Below, one piece after another: positions 1 through 5,170 of a stretch of 5,230 nucleotides of DNA. The translations under genes were made by a program, and so were the position numbers. The DNA lies in contig CANBQJ010000253.1 in assembly GCA_947371645.1 (NCBI GenBank), forward strand, positions 1-5,230. Reading direction: 5' to 3'. This stretch comes from Burkholderiales bacterium. GTDB taxonomy: Bacteria > Pseudomonadota > Gammaproteobacteria > Burkholderiales > Burkholderiaceae. The notes below the pieces were generated by a model. The model had not been told where the DNA came from, ran no database searches, and saw nothing but the letters and a program-made list of their open reading frames with translations. How positions within the stretch are numbered: position 1 is the stretch's first letter; each line of letters starts with the position of its first letter.

Positions 1-216
1 GACCCCAGGACCGGCGAGGTGCTGCCCCCCGCGCAGCAAGACAAGCGCGCGCTGGCGCACATCCCGCCGGCCCAGTGGGCGCAGTGGCTGCAGGGCACGG
101 TGGCCGATGCGCTGGCGCTGGTGGCCCCCGCACCCGCCGAGGTGTTCGATCTGGCCGATGCGCTGCGCACGGACCAGGCGCTGCTGGCGCCACCGCAGAC
201 GGGCTCGCTGTTCTGA
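1..216 (+). CDS. C-terminal part of a probable SOS-response-associated (SRAP, YedK/HMCES-like) protein, 5' truncated
   Basis: The reading frame is open from the first base to a TGA at 214-216, giving 71 residues that begin D-P-R-T-G-E. A GTG at 19 is an internal valine, not a convincing start, because the frame continues upstream with good codon use and no ribosome binding site precedes it. The residues P-P-A-Q-Q-D-K-R followed by a Q-W-x-Q-W-L-Q-G-T segment and a short A-P-A-E-V-F-D stretch resemble the C-terminal end of SRAP-domain proteins from related bacteria, where a D-K-R-(S/A) segment leads into a W-x-x-W-L helix. Family members crosslink to abasic sites in single-stranded DNA through an N-terminal cysteine, and that catalytic part lies outside the window. 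The assignment rests on recalled resemblance of a short tail, so it is moderate. The gene ends 377 bases before the next likely start and is probably unrelated to the molybdoenzyme operon. Confidence 0.55.
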   Translation, partial: DPRTGEVLPPAQQDKRALAHIPPAQWAQWLQGTVADALALVAPAPAEVFDLADALRTDQALLAPPQTGSLF

Positions 217-297
217 GACATCCCCCTGTTTGCGGTGGGTGCTTGCGTGCAGACCTCACGACATTGCAGGACAAAGCCGCGTCACGCCCGGCGCAGG

Positions 298-334
298 CGT
301 GCGTTTCGCACGGGCGGAGCACCCTCCCCGTGCG
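298..334 (+). terminator. Two overlapping, mutually exclusive hairpins; possible terminator of the upstream gene
   Basis: The 6-base arm CGTGCG (298-303) is perfectly complementary to CGCACG (307-312) across a TTT loop. The same right arm, extended to CGCACGGG (307-314), is also perfectly complementary to CCCGTGCG (327-334) across a 12-base loop. The 6-bp and 8-bp stems cannot form together. The element starts 82 bases after the upstream stop codon. No run of T follows, so a standard intrinsic terminator is not shown. It could end transcription of the upstream gene, stabilise its mRNA end, or be chance in GC-rich DNA. Confidence 0.2.
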
Positions 335-474
335 CGTTAGGCGGCCGCCATGGGGCGCTGGATGATCCTGTGGGCCGCCCCTGAACCGGCATAGCCCAAT
401 CGGGTAACACCGCGCCCATCAAGGCCATGCGCCTACAGAGATCGCTGTCCCATGTGACCAGTGTTTACGCCAAT

Positions 475-502
475 CTGTCTGAAAACATTCCCTCCATACG
501 AT
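475..502 (+). promoter_or_regulatory. Weak candidate sigma-70-like promoter for the operon
   Basis: CTGTCT (475-480, three of six matches to the -35 consensus) is followed after 16 bases by TACGAT (497-502, four of six matches to the -10 consensus). It sits inside the most AT-rich part of the gap and would give a leader of roughly 85 bases before the preferred GTG start. The match is poor and other pairings nearby are equally arguable. The location in this AT-rich island is better supported than the exact boxes. Confidence 0.18.
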
Positions 503-530
503 CGGCGCCACGCATCCCAAGTGCGGGTAA

Positions 531-580
531 AGACCTGGTGGCTGGCTGCATCGGGTCTGCAGTTCACCGTCAGCCAGACC
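531..580 (+). other. Cluster of competing inverted repeats in the operon leader
   Basis: CTGGCTG (542-548) pairs with CAGCCAG (571-577). GGTCTG (554-559) pairs with CAGACC (575-580), and AGACC (531-535) can pair with GGTCT (554-558). The stems share arms, so they are alternatives. The right edge ends three bases before the Shine-Dalgarno sequence at 584-588, so folding could affect translation of the first gene. The stems are short, and this is not the recognisable architecture of a molybdenum-cofactor riboswitch. A regulatory role is inference. Confidence 0.2.
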
Positions 581-583
581 GAT

Positions 584-588
584 GGAGG
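584..588 (+). promoter_or_regulatory. Ribosome binding site that decides the start of the large-subunit gene
   Basis: A perfect GGAGG lies five bases upstream of a GTG at 594. The earlier in-frame ATG at 582 overlaps this motif and has no purine-rich sequence ahead of it, so the GTG at 594 is the better start. The choice shortens the protein by only four residues. Confidence 0.6.
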
Positions 589-593
589 TGCTT

Positions 594-767
594 GTGAAAG
601 CTGTCAGCCCTGCTTCGCCTGGCGACGATGTCGTCCAGCCCCACCCACCCGGCCATGAGCCCGACGCCAGTGGCGGCATCACCCGCCGGGGTTTGTTGAC
701 CTACGCGCTGTCTGCGCCGGTGATGACCATGGGCGCTGGCCTGAGCCTGCCGCGTGAAGCGCAGGCC
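594..767 (+). other. Twin-arginine (Tat) export signal of the large subunit
   Basis: A long polar, proline-containing n-region of about 30 residues leads to T-R-R-G-L-L-T, with the paired arginines encoded at 684-689. It is followed by an apolar run ending L-S-L-P and then R-E-A-Q-A, which offers an A-x-A cleavage site after residue 58 (base 767). Tat signals are common in this family because the enzyme is exported folded with its cofactor. The small subunit lacks a signal, so co-export bound to this subunit is inferred. Cleavage is not certain; some family members keep the segment as an anchor. Confidence 0.7.
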
Positions 768-2975
768 GCGCTGCCCCTGACGCCCCCCGACACCGTCGAT
801 TTCTTCGACCTGGGCGACGCCGTCACCCTCAGCGCTCTGCCCACGATGCCGCTGGTGCGGCTGTCGGTGGGCACGAACGGCCGCGTGGCCTTCGAATTGC
901 CGCGCCTGGAGTCCGGCCAGGGCATTGCCACCGCCCTGGCCATGATGGTGGCCGAAGAGCTGGACGTGGACCTGAGCATGGTCGACGTCACCCTGGCCGA
1001 CGCCCGGCCCGAGCTGATGTTCAACCAGCTGACCGGCGGCTCCACCACCATCCGCAGCTTCGCCGGCGTGCTGCCGGTGATGGCGGCCCAGGCCCGAGCC
1101 CGCCTGCTCCTGGCCGCGGGGCAACAGTGGGGCGTGTCCACCAGCCAGCTGAGCACGACGCGTGGCCAGGTGCTGGCCGCCGATGGCCGCCGGGCCGCCT
1201 ACGCCGCGCTGACGCTGGGGGCCTCGCTGATCCCGCCGCCGCTCAACGTGCTGCCCAAGTCGGCATCGTCCTACCGCGTGGTGGGCAAGGCCGCCGCGCG
1301 CATCGACGCGCTGGCCATCGTGACCGGGAAGAAGCAGTTCACCCTGGACACGCCGGTGCCCGACGCCAAGCCCACCATGGTGCGCCGCCCGCCCACCATC
1401 CTGGGCACGGTGCTGCGCGTCAACAACCTGGGCGCCGTGAAGGCCATGCCCGGCGTGATCGGCGTGTGCGTGCTGCCCTCGGGCGGCGTGGTGACCCCCA
1501 TTCCGCCGGGCGTGGCCGTCATGGCAGAAACCTTTGGCCAGGCCTGGGACGCCGTCAACGCGCTGGACGTGACCTGGGGCGGCGGCACCATCGACCAGGA
1601 CAACAACGCCAGCATCACCGCCAGGCTCAAGGCTTCGGTGCCGCCCTTCCTGCTGCCGCCTCTGGGCGCGATGACCATCGACGGCGAGTTCGAGATGGCC
1701 GCCGTGTCGCACGCGCCGCTGGAAACCGACTGCGCCATCGTCGACGTCAAGCGCGATGACCAGGGCCGCCCGGTGAGCTGCGAGATCTGGGCGGGCATGC
1801 AGACGCCCATCGCCGCGGCCAAATCTGTCGCGCTGGACCTGGGCCTGCCGCCCCATGCCGTCACCGCCCACGTGCTGCCGTCCGGGGGCTCTTTCGGCCG
1901 GCGCCTGTTCTGGGACCCGGTGCAGCAGGCGGCGCAGGTGTCCAAGGCCCTGGGTCGCCCTTGCAAGCTCATGTACCACCGCGCCGACGACATGCGCCAC
2001 GCGCGCATGCGCCCGCCGCAATACCACCGCGTGCGCGCCACCGTGCTGCTGGGCCAAGTGGTGTCTTACCAGCACCGCATCGCCAGCCCCAGGCTGGACA
2101 CCCGGCACGGCTTTGGCGACGTGATCAGCGCAGCCGCCACGGCGGCCCCCGCCAGCGTGCAGCAGTCCGTCGGCAACCTGGCCGTGGAGGAGTCGCTGTT
2201 CAAGACCATGGTGTCCGAACCCTACAACTTTGGCGTCAGCAACCGGCTGCTGCTGCCGGCGCCCATCATCATGAACACGGGCTCCTACCGCTCGGTGCAC
2301 ATCCAGCCGGCGCGCCTGAGCGAAGAAATCATCGTGGACGAGATCGCCAAGGCGCTGGGCCAAGACCCCCTGGCCTTCCGTCTGGCGCACCTGCGCCAAC
2401 CCCGTGCGCGCGCCGTGCTGCAGGCTGTGGCCAGCGCCGGGCAGTGGGGCAAGGCGATGCCGGCGGGCTTTGCGCAGGGCATCGCGGTGCACCAGGAGAC
2501 GCGCTCATTCACCGCCTGCCTGGTCGAGCTGGACGCCCGCCCCGCCATCGCCGGCACCGGCCCCGCCCTGGTGACCCGCGCCACCATCGCCATTGACGTG
2601 GGCAAGCCCATCAACCCCAGTGGCATCGACGCGCAGGTGCAAGGTGCGCTGGCCGAGTCCATCTCCATCGTGCTCAGCGCCGGCCTGCATGTGCAAAACG
2701 GCTTGCCACTGGAAGGCAGCTATTCGCAGTACCACTTCGGTCGCAACCGCCACTACCCCAAGGCCGTGCAGGTGATCATCATGCCGGCCAATGGCGAGGC
2801 CATCGGTGGGCTGGGCGAGGTGGGCCTGTCGGCGTCCAGCGGCGCCATCGCCAACGCGTACGCACGGGCCACGGGCACCAAGCCCCGCAAGTTCCCGCTG
2901 CATTTCCCGGTGGACTTCACGCCCTTCCCGCCGGGCAAGCTGCCCACCCGCCTCAACCTGCCCCTGCCCGCCTGA
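594..2975 (+). CDS. iorB: Periplasmic molybdopterin-binding large subunit, isoquinoline 1-oxidoreductase beta (IorB) type of the xanthine dehydrogenase family
   Basis: This 793-residue protein (from the GTG at 594) has the length and motif order of IorB-type molybdenum hydroxylase large subunits, which oxidise N-heteroaromatics or aldehydes using a cytosine-dinucleotide molybdenum cofactor. Residues 30-37 (T-R-R-G-L-L-T) and the following apolar stretch form a twin-arginine signal. Downstream are E-S-G-Q-G near residue 105, T-G-G-S-T at 147-151, H-A-P-L-E-T-D-C at 373-380, the cofactor-binding G-G-S-F-G-R-R at 431-437, R-A-D-D-M-R-H at 463-469, and a G-L-G-E-V-G segment with the presumed catalytic glutamate at 742. 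The two tandem molybdopterin-binding halves of the family are therefore complete. No frameshift is seen. It is the first gene of the operon, with the small subunit 11 bases downstream. IorAB operons usually place the small subunit first, so the order here is reversed. The symbol names the family only; the true substrate cannot be read from the sequence. Confidence 0.9.
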   Translation: MKAVSPASPGDDVVQPHPPGHEPDASGGITRRGLLTYALSAPVMTMGAGLSLPREAQAALPLTPPDTVDFFDLGDAVTLSALPTMPLVRLSVGTNGRVAFELPRLESGQGIATALAMMVAEELDVDLSMVDVTLADARPELMFNQLTGGSTTIRSFAGVLPVMAAQARARLLLAAGQQWGVSTSQLSTTRGQVLAADGRRAAYAALTLGASLIPPPLNVLPKSASSYRVVGKAAARIDALAIVTGKKQFTLDTPVPDAKPTMVRRPPTILGTVLRVNNLGAVKAMPGVIGVCVLPSGGVVTPIPPGVAVMAETFGQAWDAVNALDVTWGGGTIDQDNNASITARLKASVPPFLLPPLGAMTIDGEFEMAAVSHAPLETDCAIVDVKRDDQGRPVSCEIWAGMQTPIAAAKSVALDLGLPPHAVTAHVLPSGGSFGRRLFWDPVQQAAQVSKALGRPCKLMYHRADDMRHARMRPPQYHRVRATVLLGQVVSYQHRIASPRLDTRHGFGDVISAAATAAPASVQQSVGNLAVEESLFKTMVSEPYNFGVSNRLLLPAPIIMNTGSYRSVHIQPARLSEEIIVDEIAKALGQDPLAFRLAHLRQPRARAVLQAVASAGQWGKAMPAGFAQGIAVHQETRSFTACLVELDARPAIAGTGPALVTRATIAIDVGKPINPSGIDAQVQGALAESISIVLSAGLHVQNGLPLEGSYSQYHFGRNRHYPKAVQVIIMPANGEAIGGLGEVGLSASSGAIANAYARATGTKPRKFPLHFPVDFTPFPPGKLPTRLNLPLPA

Positions 2976-2979
2976 GGAG
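2974..2979 (+). promoter_or_regulatory. Ribosome binding site of the small-subunit gene, overlapping the upstream stop codon
   Basis: The TGA ending the large subunit is part of TGAGGAG, whose GAGGAG lies seven bases ahead of the ATG at 2987. Terminating ribosomes sit on the binding site of the next gene, which favours coupled translation of the two subunits. Confidence 0.65.
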
Positions 2980-2986
2980 ACCCCGC

Positions 2987-3445
2987 ATGACCATCCAGAC
3001 CTTCAGCGTGAACGGCCAAGCGGTCGCCGTCGATGCCCCCGATGACATGGCCCTGCTCTGGGTGCTGCGCGACAAGCTCGGCATCACGGGCCCCAAGTAC
3101 GGCTGCGGCATCAACGTGTGCAAGGCCTGCACCTGCAACGTCAACGGCAAGGCCTTCACGCCTTGCTCCACGCAGGTGTCGGCCGTGCGCGGCAAAGACA
3201 TCACCACCATCGAGGGGCTGGGTGCCAACGGCCAGCTGCACCCGGTGCAACAGGCCTGGCTGGACCTGGACGTGGCCCAGTGCGGCTACTGCCAGCCCGG
3301 CCAGATCATGGCGGCGGTGGCGTTGCTCAACCGCACCCGAACCCCCACGGACGCCGACATCGACGCCATCGACAACGTCTGCCGCTGCGGCACCTATGGC
3401 CGCATCCGCGCCGCCATCAAGCTGGCCGCGTCACGCATGCCTTGA
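2987..3445 (+). CDS. iorA: [2Fe-2S] small subunit of the molybdenum hydroxylase (IorA type)
   Basis: This 152-residue protein is the electron-transfer subunit that takes electrons from the molybdenum site of the large subunit. The N-terminal plant-ferredoxin-like domain has cluster ligands at C40, C45, C48 and C60 (G-C-G-I-N-V-C-K-A-C and later P-C-S). The C-terminal helical domain has the second cluster's ligands at C99, C102, C132 and C134 (Q-C-G-Y-C-Q-P-G and N-V-C-R-C-G-T-Y). Q98 matches the family glutamine that contacts the pterin cofactor. The length is normal for IorA and there is no cytochrome c or FAD fusion. No signal peptide is visible, so export with the Tat-bearing large subunit is inferred. 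The first cluster loop reads C-K-A-C-T-C, not the usual C-G-A-C-T-V, giving a lysine between ligands and an extra cysteine at 50. The start at 2987 has a clear ribosome binding site. Confidence 0.93.
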   Translation: MTIQTFSVNGQAVAVDAPDDMALLWVLRDKLGITGPKYGCGINVCKACTCNVNGKAFTPCSTQVSAVRGKDITTIEGLGANGQLHPVQQAWLDLDVAQCGYCQPGQIMAAVALLNRTRTPTDADIDAIDNVCRCGTYGRIRAAIKLAASRMP

Positions 3446-3449
3446 GGAG
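3444..3449 (+). promoter_or_regulatory. Ribosome binding site of the XdhC-like gene, overlapping the upstream stop codon
   Basis: The small-subunit stop TGA is embedded in TGAGGAG, with GAGGAG five bases ahead of the ATG at 3455. It is the same stop-in-binding-site design as at the previous junction, and it supports this ATG as the start. Confidence 0.65.
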
Positions 3450-3454
3450 CCCAC

Positions 3455-4471
3455 ATGGACAGCCTCGATCAACAGGTGCTGGAGGCCATGGCCCGCTGGC
3501 ACGCTCAAGGCCGCCGCTTCGCACTGGCCACCGTGGCCCAGACCTGGGGCTCGGCCCCGCGCCAACCCGGGGCCTGGCTGGCCTTGTGTGAAGACGGCCG
3601 GGTGCAGGGCTCCGTTTCCGGCGGGTGCATCGAAGACGACCTGATCGACCGCATGAGGTCGGGTGCGCTGGGCGCCGAAGGCAGCCGACCCTCGCTGGTC
3701 ACCTACGGCGGCCACCGCGAAGCCACCCGCCGCTACGGCCTGCCCTGTGGCGGCACGCTGGCCCTGGTCATCGAAGCCAGCCCCGACCTGCGCGCCCTGC
3801 AGCGCCTGCAAGCGGGCATCCAGCGCGGCAGCCGCATGCGCCGGCGCGTGGACCTGCGCACCGGCGAGGTGGCCGTGCTGGAAGACGGCCCCGGCCCCGA
3901 TGTGCAATGGGATGGCGACGTGCTCACCACCACGCACGGCCCGCGCTGGCGATTGCTGGTCATCGGCGCCAACCAGACGGCCAGCTTCCTGGCGCCCATC
4001 GCGCAGGCCCTGGGCTTTGCCGTCACCGTCTGCGACCCGCGCCCCGAGTACCACGCCGAGTGGCGCGTGCCCGATGCGAACTGGCTGCCCGGCATGCCCG
4101 ACGACGTGGTGCTCGCCTTGCGCCCCGACCCCAACACCGCCGTGGTGGCCTTGACCCACGACCCCAAGCTGGATGACTTGGCGCTGATCGAGGCCTTGCG
4201 ATCGCCCGCCTTCTATGTCGGCGCCGTGGGCTCGATGGCCAACAGCGAGAACCGGCGGACGCGCCTGCAAGACCACTTCGACCTGACGCAAGCGGAGGTG
4301 ACGCGCCTGCATGGCCCCATTGGTCTGCCCATCGGGAGCCGCACGCCACCGGAAATTGCCGTGTCCATCGCCGCCGAGCTGACCCTGGTGCGCCAGCAAT
4401 GCCGCGCCGGTGCCGCGCCGATGCCCAGCGCCTGGCCGGCGTCTCGCACCCCCAGCTGCCAAGCGGGCTGA
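3455..4471 (+). CDS. xdhC: XdhC/CoxI-family molybdenum-cofactor maturation and insertion factor
   Basis: XdhC-family proteins (XdhC of Rhodobacter, PaoD of E. coli) bind the molybdenum cofactor, support its sulfuration and insert it into xanthine-dehydrogenase-family enzymes; they are not part of the final enzyme. This 338-residue protein has the N-terminal XdhC_CoxI domain with G-S-A-P-R-Q-P-G at 32-39, the conserved S-V-S-G-G-C-I-E-D at 53-61 including C58, and G-L-P-C-G-G-T at 95-101. The C-terminal Rossmann-like domain starts near residue 167 (L-L-V-I-G-A-N-Q-T-A) and contains C-D-P-R at 193-196, T-H-D-P-K-L-D at 234-240, F-Y-V-G-A-V-G-S at 253-260 and G-P-I-G-L-P-I-G-S at 287-295. The last 20 or so residues are a poorly structured Ala/Pro/Ser tail. 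The nucleotide-binding loop lacks the second glycine of a normal G-x-G. It acts in the cytoplasm and most likely serves the enzyme encoded just upstream. Confidence 0.9.
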   Translation: MDSLDQQVLEAMARWHAQGRRFALATVAQTWGSAPRQPGAWLALCEDGRVQGSVSGGCIEDDLIDRMRSGALGAEGSRPSLVTYGGHREATRRYGLPCGGTLALVIEASPDLRALQRLQAGIQRGSRMRRRVDLRTGEVAVLEDGPGPDVQWDGDVLTTTHGPRWRLLVIGANQTASFLAPIAQALGFAVTVCDPRPEYHAEWRVPDANWLPGMPDDVVLALRPDPNTAVVALTHDPKLDDLALIEALRSPAFYVGAVGSMANSENRRTRLQDHFDLTQAEVTRLHGPIGLPIGSRTPPEIAVSIAAELTLVRQQCRAGAAPMPSAWPASRTPSCQAG

Positions 4472-4474
4472 GCC

Positions 4475-5170
4475 ATGCCGTGGCACGCGACAACAGGCAT
4501 CGTCGGGGTCTTGCTGGCCGCTGGCTGGGGCCGCCGCCATGGCGGCGACAAGCTCAGCGAGCCCCTGCCGGACGGCAGCACGGTGGCCATGCGGGCCGCG
4601 CGTCAGCTGCGCCAGGGCGGGGTGGATGGCCTGCTGGCGGTGGTGCGCCCCACCCAGCAGGGCCTGGCCGAACAGCTGCGCGCCGAAGGTGCCACCATCG
4701 TCTGGAGCGAGGCCGCCGCACACGGCATGGGCCACAGCCTGGCCGCCGCCGTGCAGGCCACAGCCGGTGCCGCCGGCTGGGTTGTGGCCCTGGCCGACAT
4801 GCCCATGGTGAGGCCCAGCTCCACGCAGCGCGTGGTGCAGGCCTTGCGAGAGGGCGCGCCCACCGCGGTGTTGCGCCACGCAGGGCAGCGGGGTCACCCA
4901 GTAGGCTGGTCGGCGGCCTGGGCGCCCAGCCTGTCTGCGTTGACGGGCGACCAGGGCGGCCGCACGCTGCTGCAGGCCCAGCCTCAGCGGGTGACCACGA
5001 TGGACGTGGACGACCCGGGCATCCTGATCGACGTCGACACGCCTGAGGCCTTGCAGCGACTCCGGGCGCGGTGGACCGAACTCAGTGCACCGGAGACCGG
5101 TCTGGCTCGAAGTCCATCAGCACGCTGGCCAGCTCCAGCGCCCGCCACAGATCCGGTGGCATGGCCATGA
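4475..5170 (+). CDS. mocA: MocA/MobA-like molybdopterin nucleotidyltransferase (probable CTP:molybdenum cofactor cytidylyltransferase)
   Basis: This NTP-transferase-fold protein would transfer CMP to the molybdenum cofactor, giving the cytosine dinucleotide form used by IorB-type enzymes. The nucleotide-binding signature is L-L-A-A-G-W-G-R-R-H-G-G-D-K-L at 13-27. The metal-binding A-D-M-P is at 107-110, followed by G-H-P at 140-142, G-D-Q-G-G-R at 158-163 and I-D-V-D-T-P-E at 185-191. The LAAG form of the first motif, as opposed to LAGG, is the version I recall for CTP-using MocA against GTP-using MobA, and the neighbours agree. The start lies three bases after the XdhC stop with no strong ribosome binding site, so translation is probably coupled. 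The family domain ends near residue 200. The last 31 residues (from base 5075) are Pro/Ala/Ser-rich, have much lower GC at third positions (14 of 31) and lie mostly antisense to the convergent gene, so they look like an unconstrained extension. Confidence 0.85.
   Translation: MPWHATTGIVGVLLAAGWGRRHGGDKLSEPLPDGSTVAMRAARQLRQGGVDGLLAVVRPTQQGLAEQLRAEGATIVWSEAAAHGMGHSLAAAVQATAGAAGWVVALADMPMVRPSSTQRVVQALREGAPTAVLRHAGQRGHPVGWSAAWAPSLSALTGDQGGRTLLQAQPQRVTTMDVDDPGILIDVDTPEALQRLRARWTELSAPETGLARSPSARWPAPAPATDPVAWP

Larger units (their letters stand above)
217..593. other. Intergenic region and operon leader without a credible gene
   Basis: No frame here has a ribosome binding site, recognisable protein or sustained coding-like codon use; the small open frames are read-ins from the flanking genes or low-complexity Arg/Pro/Ala strings. 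The left half is GC-rich and contains palindromic stretches, including a GC-rich inverted repeat between 340-346 and 373-379. From about 435 to 505 the base composition becomes clearly richer in A and T, as expected of a promoter region. The last 60 bases before the operon contain several short inverted repeats. No tRNA, attachment site or insertion-sequence end was found. Confidence 0.6.

Noticed and set aside
19..216. A complete small protein starting at the GTG at base 19
   Set aside because: The frame is open upstream to the window edge with consistent coding character and no ribosome binding site before the GTG, so it is the tail of a longer gene.
336..342. GTTAGGC, matching the integron attC core GTTRRRY
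   Set aside because: No complementary RYYYAAC partner and no attC-like fold lie nearby, and there is no integrase or cassette structure.
340..381. GC-rich inverted repeats (340-346 with 373-379; 352-357 with 376-381) as a terminator or mobile-element end
   Set aside because: The stems are short and interrupted with long loops, have no T-tract and no target-site duplication. Such repeats are expected by chance at this composition.
454..470. TGTGA half-site resembling a CRP/FNR-type operator
   Set aside because: The second half-site does not match at the required spacing, so a single 5-base match is not meaningful.
570..2492. A 640-codon open frame on the minus strand opposite the large-subunit gene
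   Set aside because: Its translation is a low-complexity His/Gly/Gln/Arg string typical of the antisense of GC-rich genes, while the plus strand encodes clear family motifs across the same bases.
594..3445. Classical purine-degrading xanthine dehydrogenase (XdhA/XdhB)
   Set aside because: There is no FAD-binding domain, and the large subunit carries a Tat signal and IorB-type motifs. The small subunit is a stand-alone two-cluster protein.
3431..4897. A 488-codon open frame on the minus strand opposite the XdhC-like and MocA-like genes
   Set aside because: It is a shadow of two well-supported plus-strand genes. It crosses their junction and has His/Gly/Ala-rich composition without domains.
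5094..5103. Perfect 10-base palindrome AGACCGGTCT between the convergent genes as a terminator
   Set aside because: It lies inside coding sequence of the minus-strand gene, leaves no loop for a stable hairpin and has no T-run on either side.
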